Source of the DNA: Chloroflexota bacterium | GTDB lineage: Bacteria > Chloroflexota > Dehalococcoidia > Tepidiformales > Tepidiformaceae | Direction: 5' to 3' | Length of the DNA: 64,000 nt | Assembly (NCBI GenBank): GCA_026702615.1 | Contig: JAPPBY010000009.1 | Location: 62,001 to 126,000, forward strand | Part shown: piece by piece, positions 17,893 to 26,625 of the stretch | How positions within the stretch are numbered: the stretch's first letter is position 1 | How the letters are laid out: each line of letters starts with the position of its first letter | The notes under the pieces: generated by a model | What the model was told of the DNA's origin: nothing | The model's database searches: none | The model's input: only the letters and a program-made list of their open reading frames with translations | Position numbers and translations under genes: made by a program

Positions 17893-17944
17893 GATGGCGT
17901 CGGGCCGGAGCGTGCGATGTCCCGGGCATTATCCCTCCGGCGTA

Positions 17945-17973
17945 TTGACCCGCCTGTGGCCGGTCGCTAGCGT
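17945..17973 (+). promoter_or_regulatory. sigma-70-type promoter
   Basis: TTGACC (17945-17950), exactly 17 nt, and TAGCGT (17968-17973). This is the best -35/-10 pair in the window. It would drive the LLM-hydrolase-permease operon starting at 18057 and is divergent from nhaA. Confidence 0.65.
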
Positions 17974-18056
17974 GGGCGCCGAGCCTCACGCGCCATGCCG
18001 TCGTTTCCGGGCTCCGCCGGATGGACATGCAGCGGGCCGCGGCTGGGAGGTCCCCG

Positions 18057-19322
18057 ATGAAGATCTCGATGTTCCACCTGATGCCCCACCGGGAGCTGCC
18101 GGACGACTTCGAGGAGCGTTACCACTCGGTCTGGGTCGACCCGCCGTTCCACGAGCTGGCAACCCCCGAGCGGGTCGGCGACTACTACAACTGGACGCTC
18201 GATGAGCTGATGCACGCGGCCGACCTCGGCTTCGACGGCATCTGCGTAAACGAGCACCACCAGAACGCCTACGGCTTCATGCCCGGCCCGAACGTGATGG
18301 GCGGGGCGCTGGCGCGCGCGACCCGCGGCCAGGACGTGGCGCTCGTACAGATGGGCGCGACGCTGCCGACGACGAACCCGCCGATCCGAATCGCGGAGGA
18401 GTACGCGATGCTGGACTGCATCTCGGGCGGGCGGCTGGTGGCGGGGATGCCGCTGGGCACGGCGATGGACGCCAATATGGGTTACGGCATCACGCCGATC
18501 GAGCAGCGCGAGCGCTACTACGAGGCGCATGACCTGATCCTGAAGGCGTGGCAGTCGCGCAAGCCCTTCCCCTACAACGGGAAGTACACGCAGCTGCCGA
18601 TGGTGAACCTGTGGCCGAGGCCGGTTCAGCAGCCGCATCCGCCCGTCTGGGTTCCCGGCATGGGCAGCCTCAGCACGTGGGAGTTCGCGGCGGATCAGGG
18701 GCATTGCTACTGCTTCCTGAGCTACTTCGGGCACGCCCGCGGCAAGGCGGTGATGGACAGCTTCTGGGAGTTCATGGACAGCAAGGAGAAGGAGCTGAAC
18801 CCGTACCGGGCGGGCTTCCTCCAGCTGGTGGCCGTCTCGGAGACGGACGCGCAGGCGGAGAAGGACTACGAGAAGCACATCAAGTACTTCTTCGAAAAGT
18901 GCCTGCACATCGCTCCCGAGTTCACGCCGCCGGGGCACCAGGACTACCGCAGCCTCGAGAACAATCTGCGGCGGATGCTCTCGCAGCAGATGTCGGAGCA
19001 GCAGCGGCTGAGCGACTGGTCGTTCAAGGATTATGTTGATAACCAGTACGTTATCTCGGGCGGCCCCGCGTCGGTGCGGGACCAGCTCGAGGAGCTGATC
19101 AAGAGCCTGCGCGTGGGGAACCTGATGCTTCTCCTGCAAATCGGCTCGATGCCGCACGAGCTGGCCATGAAGAACATCGAGCTGATGGCCACCGAGGTGA
19201 TTCCCCACATCCGCCACCACTGGACGGACGAGTGGGAGAACAAGTGGTGGCCGGAGAGCCTGCGCGGTGGGCGGCAGATGAACGCGGAAGCCGGCGTCGC
19301 GGCCGTGGCGGGCGGCTCCTGA
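18057..19322 (+). CDS. LLM-class flavin-dependent monooxygenase
   Basis: 421 aa, start ATG 18057 with GGGAGG 6 nt upstream. It belongs to the branch of the luciferase superfamily with the NEHHQNAYG motif, close to true alkanal/flavin monooxygenases. Further blocks are EYAMLDCISGGRLVAGMPLG and VWVPGMGSLSTWEFAADQG. It is the longest LLM protein here, with an extra C-terminal region that includes EWENKWWPESLRGG. Its stop overlaps the ATG of the alpha/beta hydrolase gene by one base (TGATG), so the two are coupled and probably act on the same substrate, for example oxygenation followed by hydrolysis. Confidence 0.92.
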   Translation: MKISMFHLMPHRELPDDFEERYHSVWVDPPFHELATPERVGDYYNWTLDELMHAADLGFDGICVNEHHQNAYGFMPGPNVMGGALARATRGQDVALVQMGATLPTTNPPIRIAEEYAMLDCISGGRLVAGMPLGTAMDANMGYGITPIEQRERYYEAHDLILKAWQSRKPFPYNGKYTQLPMVNLWPRPVQQPHPPVWVPGMGSLSTWEFAADQGHCYCFLSYFGHARGKAVMDSFWEFMDSKEKELNPYRAGFLQLVAVSETDAQAEKDYEKHIKYFFEKCLHIAPEFTPPGHQDYRSLENNLRRMLSQQMSEQQRLSDWSFKDYVDNQYVISGGPASVRDQLEELIKSLRVGNLMLLLQIGSMPHELAMKNIELMATEVIPHIRHHWTDEWENKWWPESLRGGRQMNAEAGVAAVAGGS

Positions 19323-20119
19323 TGGCAGCAGTCAGCGAGCGGGAGACAACGGTCTGGCAGGGCAAGGTGCAGTCGCGCGCGCTGGTCGCGGGCGACGGCC
19401 CCCCGCTGGTCTTCTTCCACGGGGCCATGGGGCTGACGTGGGACCCGTTCCTGGACGCCCTGGCGGAGTCTTTCACGGTGTACGCACCGGAGCATCCGGG
19501 GACGACCCCGGGCCAGCCGGATGCGATCAAGCCGATCGACAACCTCTGGGACCTCGTCCTCTCCTATTACGAGGTGTTCGACGAGCTGGGCCTGGAGAGC
19601 CCGGCAGTGGTGGGGCACTCGTTCGGGGGGATGGTGGCGGCGGAGGTCGCGGCCACGAACCCTTCGCGCGTGAGCCGCCTGGCCCTGATCGACCCGGTCG
19701 GGCTGTGGCGCGACGACGCGCCGGTGAAGAACTGGATGGCCACGGCGCCGGATAAGCTCGGTCCGTTGCTGTTTGCCGACCCCACGGGGCCGGCGGCGCA
19801 GGCGATGGCCACGCCCCCACCGGACCCGGAGACGGGCATCCAGATTGCGCTGCGAACGACATGGTCCCTGGCGTGCACGGGCAAGTTCGTGTGGCCCATC
19901 CCCGACAAGGGACTGAAGAAGCGGCTGCATCGCATCACCGCGCCGACCCTGATCCTCTGGGGCGAGCAGGACGGCCTTATCCCGCCGGTCTATGCGGGCG
20001 AGTTCGAGAACGCCATCCCCGACGCACACGTCGAACTGATCGCGGGGGCGGGACATCTCCCGCAGATGGAGCAATTCGAACAAACGGCGAACGCCGTGAG
20101 GGGATTCCTGAGCGAGTAG
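19322..20119 (+). CDS. alpha/beta-hydrolase
   Basis: 265 aa serine hydrolase. The oxyanion motif is FFHGAMG, the nucleophile elbow is VVGHSFGGM with the catalytic Ser, the acid is in LILWGEQDGLIPP and the His is in GAGHLPQMEQ. The ATG 19322 overlaps the preceding stop by one base, and the gene is followed by two peptide-type permeases after 6 nt. Its operon position suggests it opens or cleaves a product made by the LLM monooxygenase. The substrate cannot be named. Confidence 0.9.
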   Translation: MAAVSERETTVWQGKVQSRALVAGDGPPLVFFHGAMGLTWDPFLDALAESFTVYAPEHPGTTPGQPDAIKPIDNLWDLVLSYYEVFDELGLESPAVVGHSFGGMVAAEVAATNPSRVSRLALIDPVGLWRDDAPVKNWMATAPDKLGPLLFADPTGPAAQAMATPPPDPETGIQIALRTTWSLACTGKFVWPIPDKGLKKRLHRITAPTLILWGEQDGLIPPVYAGEFENAIPDAHVELIAGAGHLPQMEQFEQTANAVRGFLSE

Positions 20120-20125
20120 CGAAAC

Positions 20126-21070
20126 ATGGGGACGTACATCCTGCGGCGACTGCTTCTCGTGCCGGTGACGCTGTTCATCCTCTCTTTCGGCACGGCCATG
20201 GTCATTCGGCTCACGCCCGGCGACGTCGTCGACTACCGCCTCCAGAACAGCTACACGCCTGAGCGCGCCGACGCCCTGCGGGAGCAGTTGGGACTGAACA
20301 AAGGACCATTCGAAGCGTATTTCAGCTGGATGTCCAACGCCTTCCAGGGGGACTTTGGTAGTTCGTTCGTGAGCAGCAAGCCGGTCGTCGACGAGGTCAA
20401 GCGGCGCTTTCCCGTGACCATCGAACTGGTCGTCCTCACAGTCCTCGTGCAGGCGTTTGTCGCGATTCCGCTGGGGGCGATCGCGGCCGTGAGACAGAAC
20501 GGCCTGAGCGACCACTCCATCCGCATCATGAGTGTCCTCGTGCTCGCGGTACCGAGCTTTGTCGTCGCCGTATTCGCGCTGAAGTTTCCCCCCATCTGGT
20601 GGGGCTGGTTGCCCCCGCTAGGCTACGTGCCCTTCCAGGAAGACCCGCTGCGGAACATGCAGGTCTACTCGATCCCGGTCATCGTGGGAGCGCTGGGGTT
20701 GATGGCGACCCTTATCCGGCTCACCCGCACGGAGATGCTGGAGGTCCTTCGGCAGGACTACGTACGCACAGCCCGGTCGAAGGGTCTCCAGCAGGTGACC
20801 GTGGTCCGGCGGCACGCGCTCAGGAACGCGCTCATCCCGGTCATCACCGTCCTTGGGCTTTCCTTCGGCGGAGCACTCGGCGGGGTGGTCATCATCGAGC
20901 AGATCTTCAGCTTGCCGGGGCTGGGCTTGTACGCCCTCAACGCCGTGCAACAGCAGGACTATCTCGTCGTCCAGACGTTCGTGGTCTTCTCCGGCTTCAT
21001 GTTCGTGATGGTCAACCTCGTTGTTGACCTCATATACGCATGGCTCAACCCAAGGATTCGATACTCGTGA
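20126..21070 (+). CDS. ABC transporter permease, DppB/OppB family
   Basis: Peptide/nickel-type importer permease, 314 aa, about six helices. The N-terminus TYILRRLLLVPVTLFILSFG is typical, and the EAA loop is EVLRQDYVRTARSKGLQQV. It starts at ATG 20126, 6 nt behind the hydrolase. It overlaps the next permease by 4 nt if that gene starts at GTG 21067. Its partner binding protein is very likely the one on the opposite strand at 22049-23869. Confidence 0.93.
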   Translation: MGTYILRRLLLVPVTLFILSFGTAMVIRLTPGDVVDYRLQNSYTPERADALREQLGLNKGPFEAYFSWMSNAFQGDFGSSFVSSKPVVDEVKRRFPVTIELVVLTVLVQAFVAIPLGAIAAVRQNGLSDHSIRIMSVLVLAVPSFVVAVFALKFPPIWWGWLPPLGYVPFQEDPLRNMQVYSIPVIVGALGLMATLIRLTRTEMLEVLRQDYVRTARSKGLQQVTVVRRHALRNALIPVITVLGLSFGGALGGVVIIEQIFSLPGLGLYALNAVQQQDYLVVQTFVVFSGFMFVMVNLVVDLIYAWLNPRIRYS

Positions 21071-21966
21071 CGGAAGCCACCGCGCTCGCTACCAGCGCGG
21101 ACGACGCAAACGCCCTGGCGGCGCGCCCGGACATCTGGCGCCGGCTGGGAAAAACCGCCCGTGCTCAGCCTGTGGGCGTGTTCGGCCTCTTCCTCACGCT
21201 TGTGGTTGTCGTGATTGTCATCTTCGGGCCGTACCTCGCCACACACGAGCCGGATGCCGAGACGACGAATCTGCTGGCATCGCCATCGGGCGAGCACTGG
21301 TTCGGAACGGATCTTAAAGGCCGCGACTACTTCTCCCGCACACTGGCGGGCGGACGAATCACCGTGACGATCGCCGTGGTGTCGCTGGCGCTGGGGACAG
21401 CCGCCGGGACGCTCATCGGCATGGTGTCGGCCTACGTGCGGTTCCTTGATCTCCTGCTCCAGCGGCTCATCGACGCAATCCTGGCGCTCCCCGGGCTCTT
21501 CCTCATCCTCCTGTTCATCACCGTGTTCGGGAAAGAAGTCCAGATTCTCATCTATGTTCTCGCCTTGTCGGTAACGCCACCCCTGGTGCGCATTGCACGA
21601 GCGGCCACACTCTCAACACTGACGAACCCGTACGTCGAGGCAGCGGAGGTCGTCGGCGCTTCCTGGCTTCGCATCCTGCTGCGGCATGTGCTGCCAAACA
21701 TCGCTCCAACAGTGGGAACGATCTTCGCGGTGGGCGTGGGCAACCTCATGCTCGTGACCGGGGCGCTCGGATTCCTGGGCCTGGGCGTGCAGCCTCCCCA
21801 GTCCGAGTGGGGTCAGATGATCGCCAATAGCCGCCAGTACGTCGCCAGCGCCTCGCATCTGTTCATCTACCCGGCAATCGGCCTCGCCCTTGCAGTGCTG
21901 GGCGTGAACCTCCTCGGCGACTCGTTGCGTGACCTTTGGGACCCGCGACTGCGAGGGACGACCTAG
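21067..21966 (+). CDS. ABC transporter permease, DppC/OppC family
   Basis: 299 aa if started at GTG 21067, which has AAGGATT upstream and forms a GTGA overlap with the preceding stop, as in the other module. An ATG at 21040 would add 9 residues but has no ribosome site. Blocks: EHWFGTDLKGRDYFSRTLAG, EAA loop YVEAAEVVGASWLRILLRH, and terminal GDSLRDLWDPRLRG. No ATPase follows; a strong terminator does. The binding protein and amidohydrolase are encoded convergently beyond it. Confidence 0.92.
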   Translation: MTEATALATSADDANALAARPDIWRRLGKTARAQPVGVFGLFLTLVVVVIVIFGPYLATHEPDAETTNLLASPSGEHWFGTDLKGRDYFSRTLAGGRITVTIAVVSLALGTAAGTLIGMVSAYVRFLDLLLQRLIDAILALPGLFLILLFITVFGKEVQILIYVLALSVTPPLVRIARAATLSTLTNPYVEAAEVVGASWLRILLRHVLPNIAPTVGTIFAVGVGNLMLVTGALGFLGLGVQPPQSEWGQMIANSRQYVASASHLFIYPAIGLALAVLGVNLLGDSLRDLWDPRLRGTT

Positions 21967-21993
21967 GGCTCCACCACCCCCTCCAACCAGCAA

Positions 21994-22025
21994 GAGGCCG
22001 CCCCGAAGAATGGGGCGGCCTCTTT
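21994..22025. terminator. strong intrinsic terminator, probably bidirectional
   Basis: A perfect 11-bp stem GAGGCCGCCCC (21994-22004) and GGGGCGGCCTC (22012-22022) with loop GAAGAAT, followed by TTTC. It lies between the convergent permease gene (ends 21966) and binding-protein gene (ends 22049). The opposite strand also has a short T-containing tail. Confidence 0.8.
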
Positions 22026-22048
22026 CAATGTGCGGAGTTGATTGGTAG

Positions 22049-23869
22049 CTACGCTTCCTTCCAGAGGCGAGCGAAGTTGAAGGTCAGGCCGGCCGGAACA
22101 GGCTCGGCATGGCCATGGACGTAGCTGCGGGACACCGGCCAGAACACCAGCTGGGCCGTGAAGGCCTGGGGCGACTGCTCGATGATGGCCAGCGACGCAT
22201 CCCGGATCGCGTCCGCCCGAGCCTCCGGGTCGAGGGTCGCGCGCTGCTTCTGAAGCAGGCTGTCGACCTCGGGATCGGAGAAGGCGGTCCGGTTGAACGG
22301 GGCGCCCGTGTGGAAGCGGTGGTAGATGTAGGTATCGGGGTCGATCCCGCCGACCTCGAGACCGATGTTCATGATGAAGTTGCCCTGCGCGCGCTCGGCG
22401 AAGTAGTCGGCGCTGGTAGCCGGCTCGAGCTCGAGGTTGATTCCAAGCTGTTCCACGTCGGCCTTGATGCCGGTCGCGTGACAGGGGCACTGGATGGGCG
22501 TGTTGATGGTGATGGTCTCGTCGGCGCCAACACCCACGCCGGCGGCGTTCATGAGGGCGATGGCGTCGGCGATGTCCTGGTCCTTTTGCTCGCGCCAGCC
22601 CGGCATCTGGAGAAGCTCCTCCTCCGTGAATGCCTGGGGCACGAAGTTCTGGGGGACGGGACCCATGAGTACGCCACTCCCCGGACCGAGGGGATTGGCC
22701 GCGATCTGGCGGTTGATCACCAGGTGCACGGCCTGGCGCACGCGCACGTCGTTGAAGGGCGGCTTCTGGGTATGCATGTGCGTCTCCGAGATGGCGGAGT
22801 GCAACTTGCGGTAGACGTCGATGCGATCGCCCATCTGGCCCTGGAGGGACTCGGCCTCGGTCAGACTCAGGCCGGTTGTGAAGCTGACCAGGTCGACCTC
22901 ACCCGTGATGAAGGCGCCCTCGTAGGCCTCGCGCGAGAGCGCGACGAGCTCGATCCCGTCGAGGTAGGGCAGTTGCTGGCCGTCCTCGCCCATCTCGAAG
23001 TAGTTGGGGTTGCGGTCGACCTTGGCGTAGACGCCGGGGTCGAACGTGTTCCGGATGAAGGGGCCGGTACCGAGCTGATTCTCGTAGAGCTTCATCCCCT
23101 CGTCGCCGACGGCTTCCCGCTGCTCACGGTTGACCATGAGGACGGGGTCGTCGGCGAGGAAGCGGAGCATCGGGGCGAAGGGTTCCTTCGTCGTGATGCT
23201 GAAGGTGAGGTCGTCGATCACATCGATGCGGTCGACCTGGTCGAGCTGGCCCTGGATGAACTCGGCGTTGTCCTCGTTGAAGCGGTTGATGCCGAAGGCC
23301 GCATCCTCGGCGGTGAACTGCCGGCCGTTTGCAGGGGGCAGGTCGTGCCAGTGGATGTTGGGATTCAGCTTGAAGACGTAGGTGAGGTCGTCGGGCTGCT
23401 CGGGGAGCGACTCGGCCAACTCGGGATTCACCTGGCCGGTACCGTCGTAGTTCAGGATGCGGTTGAAGGTCCGCCCCATGGCGATCGCGTACGTGGTGGC
23501 GTGGTTGGTGATTGCCGGGTCGTAAACCTGGTCGCCGGTGACCGGGCTGGCGAGCGTCAGGATGCCACCGCGCGTGATGTCGGTGCGAACGGGCGCGGCC
23601 GTGGCCTCGGCGGCGGCCTCCGTAGCAGCCTCGGTTGCCTCGGCGGCAGCCTCGGTGGCTTCCGCGGCGGCCTCGGTCGCCTCGGCGGCGGCCTCGGTGG
23701 CCCGAGCGGTGGCGGCAGCCGGGGCGGCCGGCTCGTCGTCATCGTCATCGCCGCAGCCCATGAGCACGGCCGTGGCAGCGCCTCCAGCGGCGACTGCCGA
23801 CCCGGTGAGGAAACCCCTCCGGCTGATCGGACGCCTGCGCATGTACCTGGTCCAGTAGTTCTCGGCCAT
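22049..23869 (-). CDS. peptide ABC transporter substrate-binding lipoprotein (SBP family 5)
   Basis: 606 aa, start ATG 23869 with AAGGAGGG just upstream. It has a Tat signal (SRRGFLTG) and lipobox LMGC at Cys39, then GDDDDDE and a long Ala/Thr/Glu repeat linker (residues 57-91). Family-5 features include DLTYVFKLNPNIHWHDLPPA and LTFSITTKEPFAP. It parallels the binding protein at 6878-8716 in start sequence, Cys position and acidic run. It probably serves the permeases at 20126-21966. A perfect 7-bp hairpin lies in the leader at 23901-23917. Confidence 0.93.
   Translation of the reverse strand: MAENYWTRYMRRRPISRRGFLTGSAVAAGGAATAVLMGCGDDDDDEPAAPAAATARATEAAAEATEAAAEATEAAAEATEAATEAAAEATAAPVRTDITRGGILTLASPVTGDQVYDPAITNHATTYAIAMGRTFNRILNYDGTGQVNPELAESLPEQPDDLTYVFKLNPNIHWHDLPPANGRQFTAEDAAFGINRFNEDNAEFIQGQLDQVDRIDVIDDLTFSITTKEPFAPMLRFLADDPVLMVNREQREAVGDEGMKLYENQLGTGPFIRNTFDPGVYAKVDRNPNYFEMGEDGQQLPYLDGIELVALSREAYEGAFITGEVDLVSFTTGLSLTEAESLQGQMGDRIDVYRKLHSAISETHMHTQKPPFNDVRVRQAVHLVINRQIAANPLGPGSGVLMGPVPQNFVPQAFTEEELLQMPGWREQKDQDIADAIALMNAAGVGVGADETITINTPIQCPCHATGIKADVEQLGINLELEPATSADYFAERAQGNFIMNIGLEVGGIDPDTYIYHRFHTGAPFNRTAFSDPEVDSLLQKQRATLDPEARADAIRDASLAIIEQSPQAFTAQLVFWPVSRSYVHGHAEPVPAGLTFNFARLWKEA
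23597..23701 (-). repeat. in-frame Ala/Thr/Glu tandem repeat (about 21-bp unit)
   Basis: Encodes the heptad-like unit EATEAAA repeated about five times (residues 57-91 of the binding lipoprotein). It forms the flexible linker between the lipid anchor and the binding domain. Length polymorphism between strains is likely. Confidence 0.8.
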
Positions 23870-24000
23870 GTTCCCTCCTTGGTGGTCGAACCGGTGCCTG
23901 AGAATGCGAGGCATTCTATGGCATCGCGCAATGCTCCGTGACGCGGAGCGGGGCGCCCGATGGGCGCCCCGCGCTGGTGCGTTGCCGGTAGCGGTTCGAG

Positions 24001-25701
24001 CTAGGCCGAGCCGTGGCGGAGGAGCTTGCCGGTCGTCGCGCCCGTGCACTCACCGTCCACGAACGTCTCTTCGCCGTTGACCATGATGTGACGGTAGCCC
24101 TTCGGCTTCCGGACGAGGCGCCAGGCGCCCGCCGGGTAGTCGTAGGCCTTCTCCGTCTCGCCCATCTCCAGCTCCTCAAGGTCGTAGATGACGATGTCGG
24201 CGGGAGCGCCCTCGCGGATGGTGCCGCGGTCGCGGAAGCCCGCGGCCAGCGCCGGGTAGGCGCTCAGGCGCCAGTGGGCCTGCTCCAAGTCCATGACCTC
24301 GTTGTCGCGAACGAGGAGGGCGAGGAACTCGGTCGGGTAGCGGCCGAGGGTGATGAACTTCGTGTGGGCGCCACCATCGGAGACGCCGGGGAGGGCAAAG
24401 GCTGAGTTCGCCATCTCCCTCATGGCGGCCATGTCGTACGGACGCGGCGAGGTCACGAAGAGGGCCTTCATGTCGTCCTCGAGGGCGATGTCGAGCATCG
24501 CATCGATGACGTGCTGGCCCCGCTCCTCGGCGGCCTCGGCGACGGTGAGGCCGGTGTACTTTTCGAGCTCCGGCTTATGCACCTCGCCGATGATGAGGTC
24601 GTCCATGGAGAAGACGACGCCCTGGCCAGTGCGCTCGGAGTCGTCGTACTCGGCCTTGGCGGCGGCGCGACGCTCGGGGTCGGCGAGCTTGGCGGCGCGC
24701 TCGGGCACGGTCCCCAGAGTCATCTCACGCCAGACGGGGCTGGTATCGAACAGGTTCCACTCCTCGAAGGTGAACTGGAAGTTGTTTTCCGAGGTGAGCG
24801 CCTGGCCGAAGACGCGCGTGCCGCGCGAGTTGCAGTCGTCCAGCCACTGCATGGTGTCCTTGTACTGCGGCATGGCGACGCCGTGCTGGTCCATGGCGAC
24901 GGCGAGGACGTTGTAGATGACCGGGCGGCCGCTCTCGTCGGCCAGCGTCTCGGTGAGCTCGCGGGAAGCGCCGATGCACTGGATGAAGCCGCGGCCGACT
25001 TCGCGAAGGACGCGGGCGAAGGAGACGAGGTCCTGCTCCTTCATGAGGTTCGTGATCATGAGCGTGCCGTCGTAGTCGCGCTGCACGTCGTTGTCGCCGA
25101 ACTGGCCAGACCAGCCGCAGCCGCCTGCTTCGAGGCCCTCGATCATGAGGCGGCGCATCTCCGCCATCTCCTCATCGTTGGCGGGGCGGCCCTTCGCGGC
25201 TTCGAGCCCCATCACGTACATCATGAGCGGGTTGAGGGGCATGTAGCTGAGGACGTTCACCCCCTTCGGGATGCGGTCGAGGCTGTCGAGGAACTCGGGG
25301 TAGGTCTCCCAGTCCCAGGGCATGCCTTCCTGCATCGACTCAAGCGGGACCGCCTCGTTGCGCGACATCGTCAGCATGGCGCGGTCCTGGTCCTCGGGCT
25401 TGCAGGGAGCGAAGCCGAAACCACAGTTCCCGATGGCGACGGAGGTGACGCCGTGCCAGCCCGAGATCGAGCAGTACGGGTCCCAGAAGATCTGGGAGTC
25501 GTAGTGCGTGTGCAGGTCGATGAAGCCGGGAGCAACGTTCAGCCCGGTTGCATCGATGACCTTGCCTGCGTCGGAGGAATGAATCTTGCCCCCGATGGAG
25601 ACGACGTGGCCGTCCTTGATGCCGATATCGCCGTTGAAACGCGGCGTGCGCTGGCCGTCAAAGACCGTCCCGTTCTTGATGACGGTATCGAATTGGGGCA
25701 T
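24001..25701 (-). CDS. amidohydrolase, N-acyl-D-amino-acid deacylase (D-aminoacylase) family
   Basis: 566 aa, ATG 25701 with GGGAGGGAACCCC upstream. Metal-site HxH in DLHTHYDSQ, followed by GNCGFGFAPCKPED, and SDGGAHTKF near residue 440. It is a close paralogue of the enzyme at 8758-10494, sharing WDPYCSISGWHGVTSV and MQEGMPWDWETYPEFLDSL. It lacks the insertion GPSAPGRDEEAEIAGHVGRG seen in the other copy. It is 131 nt upstream of, and co-directional with, the binding protein gene, so both may be one transcript. Confidence 0.9.
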   Translation of the reverse strand: MPQFDTVIKNGTVFDGQRTPRFNGDIGIKDGHVVSIGGKIHSSDAGKVIDATGLNVAPGFIDLHTHYDSQIFWDPYCSISGWHGVTSVAIGNCGFGFAPCKPEDQDRAMLTMSRNEAVPLESMQEGMPWDWETYPEFLDSLDRIPKGVNVLSYMPLNPLMMYVMGLEAAKGRPANDEEMAEMRRLMIEGLEAGGCGWSGQFGDNDVQRDYDGTLMITNLMKEQDLVSFARVLREVGRGFIQCIGASRELTETLADESGRPVIYNVLAVAMDQHGVAMPQYKDTMQWLDDCNSRGTRVFGQALTSENNFQFTFEEWNLFDTSPVWREMTLGTVPERAAKLADPERRAAAKAEYDDSERTGQGVVFSMDDLIIGEVHKPELEKYTGLTVAEAAEERGQHVIDAMLDIALEDDMKALFVTSPRPYDMAAMREMANSAFALPGVSDGGAHTKFITLGRYPTEFLALLVRDNEVMDLEQAHWRLSAYPALAAGFRDRGTIREGAPADIVIYDLEELEMGETEKAYDYPAGAWRLVRKPKGYRHIMVNGEETFVDGECTGATTGKLLRHGSA

Positions 25702-25888
25702 GGGGTTCCCTCCCGGGGGAATAGACGTAACGCAATCCTACCGCCGCACCCCTTGCGATACCAGTATTTCGCGGTGTTCGCGGCCTCTGGTGACGGATTC
25801 CGGGACAGTTGTAGGGGCGCACGCGCGTGGCTATCGTGCCGGCACCAGCAGCGACCCGCGCTCGTGCGGCGCGGGCAGGAGCGAAACC

Positions 25889-26530
25889 ATGGGCGACCTC
25901 TCGGTCCACGAGGCGATCTTCACGACGCGGAGCATGCGGCACCTGAAGCCTGACCCGGTCGCGCGCGAGGACCTCGAGTACATCATCGAGGCGGCCACGA
26001 TGGCGCCGAGCGCGGGCAACACGCAGATGTGGGCCTTCGTGGTCGTGACCGACCCCGAGCAGATCGCGAAGATCGGCGCGGCCTATCGGGACGTCGGGGA
26101 ACGCTACATTCGCGACGGCGTGCTCGCCGACCCCGACATCACCGCGGACCGCCAGCGCGTCTACTCGAAGGCAATGCACAACGTCGAGCACCTGGACGAG
26201 TCGCCCGCCATCATCGTGCCGTGCCTGCACGGTCGGGCGCCTGACAACTCAGACGTTTCCTCGGGCTTCTTCAGCTCGACCTACCCGGCCGTCCAGAACA
26301 TCCTGCTGGCGGCCCGGTCGCGCGGCCTCGGCACGGTGCTGCTGACGCTGGCGACGGACTACACACCGGTCAGGCCCAAGGCCACGGCGGAAGTGCGCGA
26401 CGTGCTGGGCCTTCCGGAGGACGTCACGATCACCGCGCTCATCCCGGTGGGCTACCCGGAGGGTCCGTGGGGCCGCCCCTGGCGCAAGCCGTGGCAGGAC
26501 TGCACGCACTGGGACCGGTGGGGCGGGTAG
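25889..26530 (+). CDS. nitroreductase family protein (FMN-dependent)
   Basis: 213 aa, ATG 25889 with GGCAGGAG upstream. Nitroreductase-family features are the N-terminal FTTRSMRHLKPDPVAREDLE (FMN phosphate-binding Arg), AATMAPSAGNTQMWAFVVV, and the C-terminal ALIPVGYPEGPWGRP. Members reduce nitro groups, quinones or enones with NAD(P)H, or act as flavin destructases or dehydrogenases, so the role is open. It is divergent from the amidohydrolase across a 187-nt gap and sits just before two P450 genes. Confidence 0.88.
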   Translation: MGDLSVHEAIFTTRSMRHLKPDPVAREDLEYIIEAATMAPSAGNTQMWAFVVVTDPEQIAKIGAAYRDVGERYIRDGVLADPDITADRQRVYSKAMHNVEHLDESPAIIVPCLHGRAPDNSDVSSGFFSSTYPAVQNILLAARSRGLGTVLLTLATDYTPVRPKATAEVRDVLGLPEDVTITALIPVGYPEGPWGRPWRKPWQDCTHWDRWGG

Positions 26531-26625
26531 GGCCAGGGACAGCGCCTGGCAGTGGCAAGCCGGTTCGCGGAGTGCGAACATTCGGCTAACCCATCCGGCG
26601 CCTCCAGCGCCGATAGGAGTGCGTG

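Noticed and set aside
16438-17970. 510-codon open frame on the plus strand
   Set aside because: Antisense to nhaA, whose motifs and length are fully convincing.
22109-23941. 610-codon open frame on the plus strand
   Set aside because: Antisense to the peptide-binding lipoprotein, which has a signal peptide, lipobox and ribosome site; the plus frame has no domain.
24511-25953. 480-codon open frame on the plus strand
   Set aside because: Antisense to the amidohydrolase, which has intact metal-site motifs.
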